Shown piece by piece: positions 33,008 to 41,228 of a stretch of 64,000 bases of DNA. Each line of letters starts with the position of its first letter. Positions within the stretch are counted from its first letter, which is position 1. The notes below the pieces were generated by a model. It had not been told where the DNA came from, did not search any database, and saw only the letters and a list, made by a program, of their open reading frames with translations. The position numbers and the translations under genes were made by a program. The DNA comes from Planctomycetota bacterium (lineage in GTDB: Bacteria > Planctomycetota > Phycisphaerae > Phycisphaerales > Phycisphaeraceae): contig JAIOPN010000018.1 in the NCBI GenBank assembly GCA_021413865.1, positions 1 through 64,000 on the forward strand, written 5' to 3'.

Positions 33008-34054
33008 ATGACGGGCAAGATCAGGGACAAGGTGCGCGTCGGCGTCATCGGCGTGGGCATCGGGTGCTACCACGTTGAGATGTACCGGGCCGCCAAGCGG
33101 TGCGAGATGGTGGCGCTGTGCGATGTGGACGCGACGCGGCTGGCCCCGGTCGCCAAACGTTATGAGATCCCCCACACCTTCACCGACGCGCAGGCGATGT
33201 TCGACTCGGGCCTGATCGACGCCGTCTCCGTCGCTACGCCGAATTTCGCCCACCACCCGCTCACGATGGCGGCGCTGAACTCGGGCGTCCACGTCCTGTG
33301 CGAAAAACCGCTGGCGCTGAACGCCAAGCTCGCACAGCAGATGGTGGACACCGCCAAGAAGAAAAAACTCAGACTCGCGACGCACTTCAACCACCGCATG
33401 ACGCCCGCCATCCAGACAATCCGGCGTTACGTCACCTCCGGCGAACTGGGCGAGGTGTACCACCTGCGCACGGTTTACCACCGGCGGCGCGGCATCCCCG
33501 GCGGGGCGGGCGGCTGGTTCTTCCGCAAGAAGACCGCCGGCGGCGGCTGCCTTATCGATTTGGGCGTCCATTACCTCGACGCGGCGCTCTTCATCATGGG
33601 TTTCCCACGCGTCGTCAGCGTCACGGGCCAGACGCACCTGAAGTTCGGCGACGTGGACATGAAGGGCCGGGACATGGACGTGGACGACTTCGCCACCGCC
33701 TACCTCCGGCTGGAGGGTGGCGCGACGCTGGCCATGGAGATCAGTTGGGCGAGCCACCACGAGCACCCCGAGCAAGGGCGCATGGCGATCTACGGCACCG
33801 GCGGGGGCGTGACCACCGGCACCGATCACTACAAGCCGATCGGTATTGAGGTCCACCGGCGCGAGCAGGGCAATCTCGTCTCGACGCGCGTGATCGAGCC
33901 GTTCGCGGCCTGCCCGACGGTGCAGCAGGATTTCGTGGACGCGATCCTCGACGGCCGCGAGCCCGCGTGCACCGGCGGGCAGGGGCTGCTCACAATGAAG
34001 GTCCTCGACGCGATCTATGAATCGAGCCGGATCGGGCGCGAGGTACGGTTGTGA
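33008..34054 (+). CDS. Gfo/Idh/MocA-family oxidoreductase
   Basis: This 348-residue enzyme has the Rossmann loop VGVIGVGIGCYHVEMY, the catalytic CEKPLALNAK and the C-terminal domain starting around GELGEVYHLRT. DLGVHYLDAALF holds the His/Asp pair typical of the family. It probably oxidises a sugar or inositol-type substrate. It is 2 nt downstream of the PhyH gene and convergent with a TIM-barrel isomerase across a long hairpin. Confidence 0.88.
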   Translation: MTGKIRDKVRVGVIGVGIGCYHVEMYRAAKRCEMVALCDVDATRLAPVAKRYEIPHTFTDAQAMFDSGLIDAVSVATPNFAHHPLTMAALNSGVHVLCEKPLALNAKLAQQMVDTAKKKKLRLATHFNHRMTPAIQTIRRYVTSGELGEVYHLRTVYHRRRGIPGGAGGWFFRKKTAGGGCLIDLGVHYLDAALFIMGFPRVVSVTGQTHLKFGDVDMKGRDMDVDDFATAYLRLEGGATLAMEISWASHHEHPEQGRMAIYGTGGGVTTGTDHYKPIGIEVHRREQGNLVSTRVIEPFAACPTVQQDFVDAILDGREPACTGGQGLLTMKVLDAIYESSRIGREVRL

Positions 34055-34070
34055 GTCGGTGTTCTAATTG

Positions 34071-34196
34071 AACCACAGAGACACGGAGGAAGATGAGGTC
34101 AGAGGAGAAGAGTTCAGGATTTTTCGGATTTGGTTTTTCTGAACACCTCTTTGCTTCTTCTCATCCAATCTCATCTTCCTCTGTGTCTCTGTGGTT
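34071..34196. repeat. Long inverted repeat (126 bp hairpin) with 27-bp arms
   Basis: Arm 34071-34097 (AACCACAGAGACACGGAGG...) and arm 34170-34196 (...CTCTGTGTCTCTGTGGTT) are complementary at 26 of 27 positions. GTTCAG and CTGAAC in the interior also pair. The CCACAGAGACAC core is a motif I recall as frequent in planctomycete and verrucomicrobial intergenic regions. It lies between convergent genes and could form a bidirectional terminator or be a small non-autonomous mobile element. Confidence 0.85.
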
Positions 34197-34211
34197 AGTC
34201 TTTGATTTACT

Positions 34212-34994
34212 TCACACCAGTGCCCGCCAGCGGCGGAGGAGCGCCAGGCCTTGGCGCACGTCGTCGCGCCAGGCATTGCCGCCCTCGCGTTCGATCACCA
34301 GCGGGCCCTCATAGCCGACGGCCTTGAGCCAGCCGAGGTATTGCGGCCAGTCGATGTCGCCCGCGCCGATCGCGCGCTCGCCGCCCTTGAACTGGGCGTC
34401 TTTCGCATGGGTGTGTACGGCGTCGCGGCAGAGCAGGCGGACACAGGATTCAAGGTCGAAGCCGCGCATCGTCATGTTGGCTGGGTCGAAGTTGAGCTTG
34501 ATGCGCGGGTGCGAGAGGTCGTCGAGGAATGCGCGGAGCGGCCCGCCATCCTCGGAGCCGGTCTCGCTGGCGAAGGTGACGTTGCGTTTAGCGCCGATGT
34601 CGCCAAGTTTTTTGAGGGACTCCAGCGCCGTGGCGTGGGCGGCGGTGTTGTTGGGGTCGTTGACGTGGCCGATGTGGCTGGTCACGACGGGCACGCCCAG
34701 CGCCTGGGCGACCTGGAAGAACTTGGCGGTCTGCTCGACGGCCTTGGCGACGGTCTGCGGGTTGCAGAACCCCAGGCCCAGGTCGCCGCAGAGCGCGGTG
34801 ATGCGCAGGCCGAGCATGTCGCACCGTTTGAGCACGCGGTTGGCGACGGTCATGTTGAAGTTCTCCGGCGCGAGTTCGCCGGCAGTGCACCAGACCTGCA
34901 CGACCTCGGCGCCATCGGCGGCCGATTGGGCGAGCTTGTCGTGGAGTTCGGTGCCGCCGATAAGGACACCGACGGGGAAGCGTTCGCAGGGCAT
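34212..34994 (-). CDS. Sugar phosphate isomerase/epimerase (TIM barrel)
   Basis: This 260-residue xylose-isomerase-like protein keeps candidate metal ligands of the family: Glu in ASETGSEDGG, Asp/Asn in KLNFDPANM, His in VHTHAKD and Glu in VIEREGG near the C-terminus. It likely interconverts a keto/aldo sugar. The neighbouring Gfo/Idh/MocA and PhyH genes fit a sugar or cyclitol breakdown set, though it is encoded on the opposite strand. Confidence 0.82.
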   Translation of the reverse strand: MPCERFPVGVLIGGTELHDKLAQSAADGAEVVQVWCTAGELAPENFNMTVANRVLKRCDMLGLRITALCGDLGLGFCNPQTVAKAVEQTAKFFQVAQALGVPVVTSHIGHVNDPNNTAAHATALESLKKLGDIGAKRNVTFASETGSEDGGPLRAFLDDLSHPRIKLNFDPANMTMRGFDLESCVRLLCRDAVHTHAKDAQFKGGERAIGAGDIDWPQYLGWLKAVGYEGPLVIEREGGNAWRDDVRQGLALLRRWRALV

Positions 34995-35035
34995 GGGGTA
35001 ATCCTTGGGGATGGTGGGTGGTGCGGGCGGAGGGG

Positions 35036-36127
35036 TCAGAGCACCTCGCGTGCCCGGGGGAAGGAGCCGAGGATGGTGAGTTGCTGGCAGTGCTTGCGGG
35101 CAGCCTCGATGGCGGCGGTGACGGCCGGGTCGCTCTGGTGGCCCAGACAGTCGATGAAGAAGTAGTACTCCCAGTTCACGCGCTTGCTGGGGCGTTTGTC
35201 GATGTGCGTGAGGTTGAGCTTGTGGTCGCGGAAGACGTCGAGCACTTCAGCCAGCGCGCCGGCCTTGTGGGCGGTGGTGAACATCATCGCGGTCTTGTCG
35301 TCGCCGGTGGGCTTGGCGGAGTCCTTGGAGATGATGAAGAACCGCGTGGTGTTGTTGGGGTTGTCCTCGATGTTGGCGAACTGGACCTTCAGGCCGTAAA
35401 GCTCGGCGGCGAGCGTCGAGCCGATCGCTGCGGTATTGGTTTCCTTGGACGCAAGCTCCGCCGCCTTGGAACTCGACGCGACGGGCACGCGCTCGGCGTT
35501 GCGGATCTGCACGCCCAGCCAGCGGCGGCACTGTGCGAAGACCTCGGGCTTGGAATAGACCTTCGTCACCCTTTCCGGTGGGCAGTTGGCCAGCAGGTTG
35601 TGGTGGATGTTGATCAGCACCTCGGCGTACACCTGCACGGGCGAGTCGAGGAACGAATCGAGCGTCTCGCCGATCCCGCCCATCGAGGAGTTCTCGATCG
35701 GCACCAGGCCCAGGTCGATGTGTCCGCGCACGATCTCCTCGAACACGCCGGCGATGTCCTCCAGGTCGTCGTATTCGACGCTCGCGCCGAACTTGCGCCG
35801 GGCGGCGAGATGGCTGAAGCTCCCGGGCGGGCCCAGGTACCCGATCCGCAGCGGGCGCTCCAGGGCGAAGCTGCCGCTCATCAACTCGCGCCACATCGCG
35901 ATGAGGCAGGAGTCGGGCAGCGGGCCCTTGTTGCGGTCCCGGACCTTCTGTAGAACCTGTTGTTCACGGTCGGGGGCGTAGATGGGCGACTGGCCGTCGC
36001 GCTTGACCTTGCCGATGTCCACCACCACGCGGGCGCGTTCGTTGAGCAACTCGACCAGTTGCTGGTCGATCTGGTCGATCCTCGCCCGCAGGGGCGTCAA
36101 TTCCGCGTCGGTGTTCGGTGTGCCCAT
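35036..36127 (-). CDS. pheA: Bifunctional chorismate mutase / prephenate dehydratase
   Basis: This 363-residue P-protein of phenylalanine synthesis has three parts. The N-terminal AroQ chorismate mutase (LRARIDQIDQQLVELLNERA) is followed by prephenate dehydratase (IGYLGPPGSFSHLAA, LVPIENSSMGGIGETLD, NTTRFFII) and an ACT domain (HKAGALAEVLDVFRDHKLN). The ACT domain usually carries ESRP at the Phe-binding site; here it reads DKRPSKR. The ATG at 36127 gives normal length; ATG 36139 is an alternative and neither has a clear Shine-Dalgarno. Confidence 0.93.
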   Translation of the reverse strand: MGTPNTDAELTPLRARIDQIDQQLVELLNERARVVVDIGKVKRDGQSPIYAPDREQQVLQKVRDRNKGPLPDSCLIAMWRELMSGSFALERPLRIGYLGPPGSFSHLAARRKFGASVEYDDLEDIAGVFEEIVRGHIDLGLVPIENSSMGGIGETLDSFLDSPVQVYAEVLINIHHNLLANCPPERVTKVYSKPEVFAQCRRWLGVQIRNAERVPVASSSKAAELASKETNTAAIGSTLAAELYGLKVQFANIEDNPNNTTRFFIISKDSAKPTGDDKTAMMFTTAHKAGALAEVLDVFRDHKLNLTHIDKRPSKRVNWEYYFFIDCLGHQSDPAVTAAIEAARKHCQQLTILGSFPRAREVL

Positions 36128-36236
36128 TGCGCGCGGCATTGTAACGACGCCCGACGATTTGGGCGATAATGGATGGCGGCGAGGGCGTAACGGTCCGAGT
36201 GCACGTTCGGTGCGGCTACAAACCGGCGATCCCCTC

Positions 36237-37034
36237 ATGCTCACCCATCTTAGTCTCGCGATGCCCGTCAAGCTCGACCCCCGGGTGGTCCTGTTCGCGG
36301 TCATGGTAATCGTCGGCCTCGTGCTGTGGCTGTTCGGACGCCGTCTGACCAAGCCGCTGTGCATCCTGCTGGGGACCGCCGCCGGTGCGTTAGCGGGCTT
36401 CGTGCTGGCGGATCAACTCAAGATTTCGTCCAGCGGGATCGCGATCTATCTGATGTGCGTCGTCGGCGCGGCGGTGGGCGTCCTGGTTTCGTGGCTCTTG
36501 TTCCGGCTCTGGATGGCGTTGACGCTCGGCATACTCATGGCCGTCCTGCTGGGGTATGGAATGCCGGGCGTTATGAGGCCGTGGCTGAACGATGGAGGCC
36601 GGCCGCCCATCCCGCACGAGGCGGCGAGCTATGACGGAAGCGTCGGGGCTGCTCTGACGCAATCCAACGAGGAGGCGGCGGTGATCGATCAGGCCGTCGT
36701 TGTGGTGCGGCGCGTTACCGAAGCCGTGCGGAATTGGTGGGCGTACCTGTCGCCGCGAGGGAGGCAACTCGCAGTGGCGGCGGGGCTGATCGGGTTATTT
36801 CACGGGTTGATTCTGGGGATATGGAAACCGCTGATCGCCGCCTCATTGCAGACGGCCTTCGCAGGGGCGCTGCTCCTGGTCTGGGCTGATTGGTCGCTGG
36901 TGATCCCCCGGTTATCCGCCGACACGCTCGACGGATTACGCCATTCCTGGGTGGCCCCGGCCGCGGTGGGTCTGATAACGATCCTGGGAGTTATCGTCCA
37001 ATGGACGATTCGACGCCGACAAACCGATAAGTGA
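36237..37034 (+). CDS. Polytopic membrane protein (paralog of the next gene)
   Basis: This encodes a 265-residue protein with about seven hydrophobic helices. The first part alternates Gly-rich helices (KPLCILLGTAAGALAGFVLAD, AIYLMCVVGAAVGVLVSWLL, LGILMAVLLGYGMPG), a DUF4203/TMEM198-like pattern. The middle is a soluble loop, and the C-terminus has three more helices. The ATG at 36237 was chosen because the upstream extension overlaps the divergent pheA start. It probably forms a set with the following gene. Confidence 0.65.
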   Translation: MLTHLSLAMPVKLDPRVVLFAVMVIVGLVLWLFGRRLTKPLCILLGTAAGALAGFVLADQLKISSSGIAIYLMCVVGAAVGVLVSWLLFRLWMALTLGILMAVLLGYGMPGVMRPWLNDGGRPPIPHEAASYDGSVGAALTQSNEEAAVIDQAVVVVRRVTEAVRNWWAYLSPRGRQLAVAAGLIGLFHGLILGIWKPLIAASLQTAFAGALLLVWADWSLVIPRLSADTLDGLRHSWVAPAAVGLITILGVIVQWTIRRRQTDK

Positions 37035-37092
37035 ACCCGGCGTTCTTTCTGCGCGTCACCCGCTCGACGCGCGCGAGCGCCAGGAGTTCACC

Positions 37093-37854
37093 ATGCTGCT
37101 CACACTCGCCGCCGCCGCTCAGGACCCTTCCGTGTTCGAGGTCGTCACGGGGATTTTCTCCCGCGTGGACACGCTCGCGCAGCCGGACAACCTCATGCTG
37201 CACCTGAAGAACCTCTCGGTCGTCTGGGCCGCGATCTTTTTCGCCGCCGGGCTGGTCTCGTTGCTGCAGGGGTACAAGTTTTACAAGGCCGTCACCGTGG
37301 TGATGGCGTTCATGATCGGCGGTTTCGTGGGCTACACGCTGGGCAAGCAGGTCAAGGCGGACTACATCGTCGCCGGCTGCTGCGCGGCGCTCTTCGCGGT
37401 GAGCTGCTGGCCGCTGATGAAATACGCGGTCGCCGCCATGGGCGGATTGGCCGGCGCGTTCCTGGGTGCTAATGCGTGGTCCGCCGTGGTCGCAACCATG
37501 AACACCCGTGGGCAGGGGGCGAACCCCGACCCGCACCAGAACACGTACTGGGTCGGCGCGCTGGTGGGGCTGGTCCTCTGCGGCATGCTGGCGTTCATCC
37601 TCTTCAAGCTGAGCGTGGTCATGTTCACCTGCGTCTGCGGCGCGACTGTGGCCGTGCTCTCGGGCATCTCTCTGCTCATGCAGGTGCCGCACTGGCAGGA
37701 CTCGATCACGGGCGCGCTGTCGCGGAATGCTGTGGCGCTCCCGCTGCTCGTGTTCGTCCCCGCGTTGATCGGCCTGATCTTGCAGCACCACGGCCCGGAG
37801 AAGGCCGGCGGCGGCGCAGGCGGCGGGCCCAAGCCCGCGGCAAAGCCGGCATAG
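37093..37854 (+). CDS. Polytopic membrane protein, DUF4203/TMEM198-like
   Basis: This 253-residue membrane protein has Gly-spaced helices (VWAAIFFAAGLVSLLQGYKF, KAVTVVMAFMIGGFVGYTLG, AVAAMGGLAGAFLGANAW) and a Gly/Lys/Pro-rich tail. The helix pattern parallels the preceding gene, suggesting duplication and divergence. The start follows a GGAG-type site (CAGGAGTTCACC). The N-terminal hydrophilic stretch could follow a short signal-like helix. The function is unknown. Confidence 0.65.
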   Translation: MLLTLAAAAQDPSVFEVVTGIFSRVDTLAQPDNLMLHLKNLSVVWAAIFFAAGLVSLLQGYKFYKAVTVVMAFMIGGFVGYTLGKQVKADYIVAGCCAALFAVSCWPLMKYAVAAMGGLAGAFLGANAWSAVVATMNTRGQGANPDPHQNTYWVGALVGLVLCGMLAFILFKLSVVMFTCVCGATVAVLSGISLLMQVPHWQDSITGALSRNAVALPLLVFVPALIGLILQHHGPEKAGGGAGGGPKPAAKPA

Positions 37855-37872
37855 CACGGGTTCCTCCCTAAC

Positions 37873-37901
37873 TTGACGCCGCGGTCGATCACGGTTGTAA
37901 T
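37873..37901 (+). promoter_or_regulatory. Promoter of rpsD
   Basis: TTGACG (37873-37878) and TGTAAT (37896-37901) are spaced by 17 bp. Transcription should start near 37908, giving a leader of about 100 nt. Confidence 0.6.
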
Positions 37902-37917
37902 ACCCTGCTCGATTGCG

Positions 37918-37935
37918 ACGGGGCGCGTGCCCCGT
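37918..37935 (+). promoter_or_regulatory. Hairpin in the rpsD leader
   Basis: ACGGGGC and GCCCCGT form a 7-bp stem with a GCGT loop inside the short leader. S4 represses its own operon in several bacteria through leader structure, so an autoregulatory site is possible; this is inference. Confidence 0.4.
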
Positions 37936-38006
37936 ACTTCGTGAATTGCAACGGCGCAGCCGCGCCCGAGCCTCACCGGAGGCCCCTCAAAAAAGGGGTT
38001 CAAAAC

Positions 38007-38633
38007 ATGGCCAATTACACCGGCCCCAAGGTCCGCCTCTCCCGCCGCGTCGGCGTCCCCATCGCCGACATCCCCAAGCACACCACCAAACGCCAGCTCA
38101 ACCCGCCGGGCATGCACGGCTTCCGCGGCCGTCGCCTCCGCGACTACGGCGTGCGCCAGAACGAAAAGCAGAAGCTCCGTTTTCACTACAACGTCCTCGA
38201 GACGCAGTTCCGCCGCTACCTCGAAGAGGCCGGTAGCGCCAAGGGTAACACCGGCGAGGCGCTCCTCCGCATCCTCGAGCAGCGCCTCGACAACGTCATC
38301 CGCCGCCTGGGCTGGGCGCGCACCGTCTGGGCCGCACGCCAGATCGTCACGCACGGCCACATCATGCTCAACGGCCGCAAGACCGACCGCCCGAGCTGCC
38401 AGCTCAAGGTCGGCGACGTCATCACCCTCCGCGAGCGCAAGCGCACGAAAGAGGGCTACAAGGGCGTCGGCGCCCTGATCCGCGAAAACCTCGAATCCCT
38501 CGCCGGCCACCAGGTTCCGGGCTGGCTCTCCTTCGACCCCTCGACGCTGACCGCCACGGTCATCGCGGTGCCGACCTCGGACCAGGTTCCGTTCGACGTG
38601 AACATGAACCTGATCATCGAGTTCTACCGCTGA
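38007..38633 (+). CDS. rpsD: Small ribosomal subunit protein S4
   Basis: This 208-residue S4 nucleates assembly of the 30S subunit by binding 16S rRNA. It begins MANYTGPKVRLSRR and contains EKQKLRFHYNVLE, an S4 RNA-binding domain with RLDNVIRRLGWA and AARQIVTHGHIMLNGRK, and the terminal NLIIEFYR. The N-terminus has no zinc-binding cysteines. AAGGGG lies 8 nt before the ATG. Unusually it sits alone, with its own promoter and terminator, away from other ribosomal genes. Confidence 0.96.
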   Translation: MANYTGPKVRLSRRVGVPIADIPKHTTKRQLNPPGMHGFRGRRLRDYGVRQNEKQKLRFHYNVLETQFRRYLEEAGSAKGNTGEALLRILEQRLDNVIRRLGWARTVWAARQIVTHGHIMLNGRKTDRPSCQLKVGDVITLRERKRTKEGYKGVGALIRENLESLAGHQVPGWLSFDPSTLTATVIAVPTSDQVPFDVNMNLIIEFYR

Positions 38634-38662
38634 TTGATGCGGGTCATTCTGCGACTTTCAAC

Positions 38663-38693
38663 GCCCAGGCATGGCCATGCCTGGGCTTTTTTT
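38663..38693 (+). terminator. Rho-independent terminator after rpsD
   Basis: GCCCAGGCAT and ATGCCTGGGC form a strong stem (38663-38686) directly followed by seven T residues (38687-38693). Confidence 0.95.
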
Positions 38694-38772
38694 ATCCATG
38701 GACTTCCACACTTGTGCCCGCGGGTCTCTTTCTTTCCAATATCCGGCCCGAAACAAACGCAAAGGAACGCAC

Positions 38773-41043
38773 ATGGACCGTGGCGAGATCCGGCTGGTCA
38801 ACGAGACGATCGCGAAGTTCGACAACTACATGGTGAGCCGTGGCGTGCCACTGCCGCCGGGGCGGGTGCACGACGTCGGGCAGGTCCGCGTGGTGGACGC
38901 CAAGGGGCAGCCCGTGCCCAGCGAGGCCTCCGTGCTCCAGCGCCGGCCCGACGGCAGCGTCGAGTGGGCGCTGGTGGACCTGCTCTCCTCCTGGGCGCCG
39001 GAAGAGAAGAAATCCCTCTTCGTCGAGATCGGCCCGAACACGCACGCCCCCGTCGAGCACCCCGTCGTTGTGAGCGAGAACGATGAGGTCGTCGTGGTCT
39101 CCAACGGCATCACGGGCGTCTCCATCTCCAAACGCGGTGGGTCGCTCTTCCGCGGCCTGTTCATGCACAACAAGCCGATCGTCGGTCCGACGGACAAGGT
39201 CGATCTCGAGGTTGTCAACCTCGACGGCAAGGTCTTCCGCGCCTCGGTCGGCAAGTCTTTCAACGTCACCATCGAGCACGCCAATCGTTTGCGGGCCGTG
39301 GTGAAGATCGAGGGCAAGCACGTGGCGCGGGACGGCTCGACGTTCCTCGACTTCGCCCTGCGCGTCACGCTCACCGCGAACCGCGCCGATCTTGGCTTGC
39401 AGCACACCTTCTTCTGCCGCGAGCCGGTCAACGGCGTGGTCGAGGTCAAGGCGATGCGTTTCGTCATGCCCACGCGCATGAGCCCGGCGGCGACCAAACT
39501 CGTCCGCCAGGCGCACCACGGCCACACGTTCTTCCCGCGCACCGTCGAGGTGCCCGAGAACGTGGAGATCGCCGCCAGCAGCGTGAACGACGTGAACCAG
39601 TACGCGAAGGACTACAAGTACGCCAAGATGGGCACGCTGTTCCTCCGCAATTACTCCAGCCTGCGTGAGGGGGGGGCGTTCTACCCCTTCCACATGAAGC
39701 CGCAGGGCGGGTCGGAGTTCCGTGCCGACTACATGATCGGCGGCGTGCGGCAGATCTACCCCTGGCTGGCGTGGAAGCAGGAGGACCTTACGCTCGTCTT
39801 CTCGATGCGGTACTGGAAGCAGTTGCACCCCAAGTCGGTCACGATCGACGAGAACGTGATGACGGTCTCGATCTGGCCGGACTGGTCGGTGCCCATGAAA
39901 CTGGTCCCGGGCGTGAGCAAGAGCCACCGGTTCTTCCTGACCGGCGAGCCGCGTGCGATGAACCACGACGAGTGCGAGGCGCACGCGTTGCAGTGGGAGG
40001 TGCAGGGGGTCGAGCCGCTGGATATCTCGTTCGACCCGGCGTGGCCGGCGTACTGCGAGGTGCTGGACTGCCACCGCCTGCTGCGTTATCAGCCCAGGAA
40101 GTACACCGCGCTCGAGCACCGCATCACCGCCACCGGCGGCGAGCCGTCACGCTTCACGTACCCGCGCAACAATCCGATCGGGATGTTCCACTTCGGCGAC
40201 TCCGGCGGCGAGGGCGGTTGGAGCAACAACGAGGACGACAGCGGCGTCTTCGTCCCGCTCCGCGACTACCTCCGCACCGGCGAGTCGTTCCACTTCGACC
40301 ACGGCCATGAAAAGGGCGAACACTACATGGAGGTCGATTTCTGCGAGTGGTCCACCGACCCGCGGCAGAACGGCGGCCTCATCCCGCACACCGTCGATCA
40401 CTTCATTGGCAACGTGTACCCCAGCCACATGTGGTCTGAGGGCATCCTGGCGTACTTCTACATCACCGGCGACCCGCGGGCGCGCAACGTGGTGGTGCGT
40501 GTCGGCGACAACAACATCCACTGGGCGACCAACGTGATGGAGGCCGTTGCCTGCGACGGCCGCGAGGCGGGCATCCCGCTGGTCAACCTCGCCGCCGCCT
40601 ACCGCCTGACGCGCGACGAGAAATACATCACCGCAGCCCGGCTCATCATCAACGCTTTCCACAAGAAGTGGTACGACCAGTGGGGCGATCTCAAATATCC
40701 TTACCCACAGGGCGGCCATCTTAAATGGACCACGGGCTACGGCGATTACTCCTCCTACTACGGCCTGTTCCGCATCTGGGAGGTCACCGGCGCGGAAGAC
40801 GTCAGGCAATTGCTCATCGCGCTGCTCAAGCCGGCGGTGCAACCCGAGCGGTTCAGCGTTAACGACGGCCGCATGATGGACTACTTCGCGGTCTGGGCGT
40901 ACGTCCATCTCACGGGGGACAAGTCCGTCTTCACAACGCTCAAGGACCAGATCGCCAACTTCCTGGAGAAGGGCGGCCACCCGATGCGCCGGTTGGAGTT
41001 CTTGAATCTCTTGGACCGCGAGGGGCTGTTGAAGGACAAATAA
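38773..41043 (+). CDS. Exo-rhamnogalacturonan-lyase-like protein (PcRGLX/YetA family)
   Basis: This 756-residue protein has an N-terminal RIFT-type beta-barrel (residues about 1-90: RGVPLPPGRV, VLQRRPDGSVEWALVD). A large central beta domain follows, then a C-terminal (alpha/alpha)-barrel-like part (HTVDHFIGNVYPSHMWSEG, GDNNIHWATNVMEA). This order matches PcRGLX/YetA-like proteins, which act on rhamnogalacturonan or related polysaccharides. No signal peptide is visible with the ATG at 38773 (AAAGGA 6 nt upstream), so it may act inside the cell. The substrate is inferred from family only. Confidence 0.75.
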   Translation: MDRGEIRLVNETIAKFDNYMVSRGVPLPPGRVHDVGQVRVVDAKGQPVPSEASVLQRRPDGSVEWALVDLLSSWAPEEKKSLFVEIGPNTHAPVEHPVVVSENDEVVVVSNGITGVSISKRGGSLFRGLFMHNKPIVGPTDKVDLEVVNLDGKVFRASVGKSFNVTIEHANRLRAVVKIEGKHVARDGSTFLDFALRVTLTANRADLGLQHTFFCREPVNGVVEVKAMRFVMPTRMSPAATKLVRQAHHGHTFFPRTVEVPENVEIAASSVNDVNQYAKDYKYAKMGTLFLRNYSSLREGGAFYPFHMKPQGGSEFRADYMIGGVRQIYPWLAWKQEDLTLVFSMRYWKQLHPKSVTIDENVMTVSIWPDWSVPMKLVPGVSKSHRFFLTGEPRAMNHDECEAHALQWEVQGVEPLDISFDPAWPAYCEVLDCHRLLRYQPRKYTALEHRITATGGEPSRFTYPRNNPIGMFHFGDSGGEGGWSNNEDDSGVFVPLRDYLRTGESFHFDHGHEKGEHYMEVDFCEWSTDPRQNGGLIPHTVDHFIGNVYPSHMWSEGILAYFYITGDPRARNVVVRVGDNNIHWATNVMEAVACDGREAGIPLVNLAAAYRLTRDEKYITAARLIINAFHKKWYDQWGDLKYPYPQGGHLKWTTGYGDYSSYYGLFRIWEVTGAEDVRQLLIALLKPAVQPERFSVNDGRMMDYFAVWAYVHLTGDKSVFTTLKDQIANFLEKGGHPMRRLEFLNLLDREGLLKDK

Positions 41044-41228
41044 AGGAAGAAGTGGGGCGCCCCATCGAGGCTAACCGCCGGGTTTCAATCATTTTGAGTC
41101 GGTTTGCCGATCACATAGGTCCGAGGTTATCGTGTCCGATATTCACGCATCACGCGTGGCTGTGGTGCGTCGGTCAGGGATCGTGATTCACGTCGGGTTG
41201 CATCTTTTACCAATCACGGAGTGCCTAC

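Noticed and set aside
38692-40119. 475-codon minus-strand frame opposite the PcRGLX/YetA-like gene
   Set aside because: Antisense shadow with Arg/His/Val bias.
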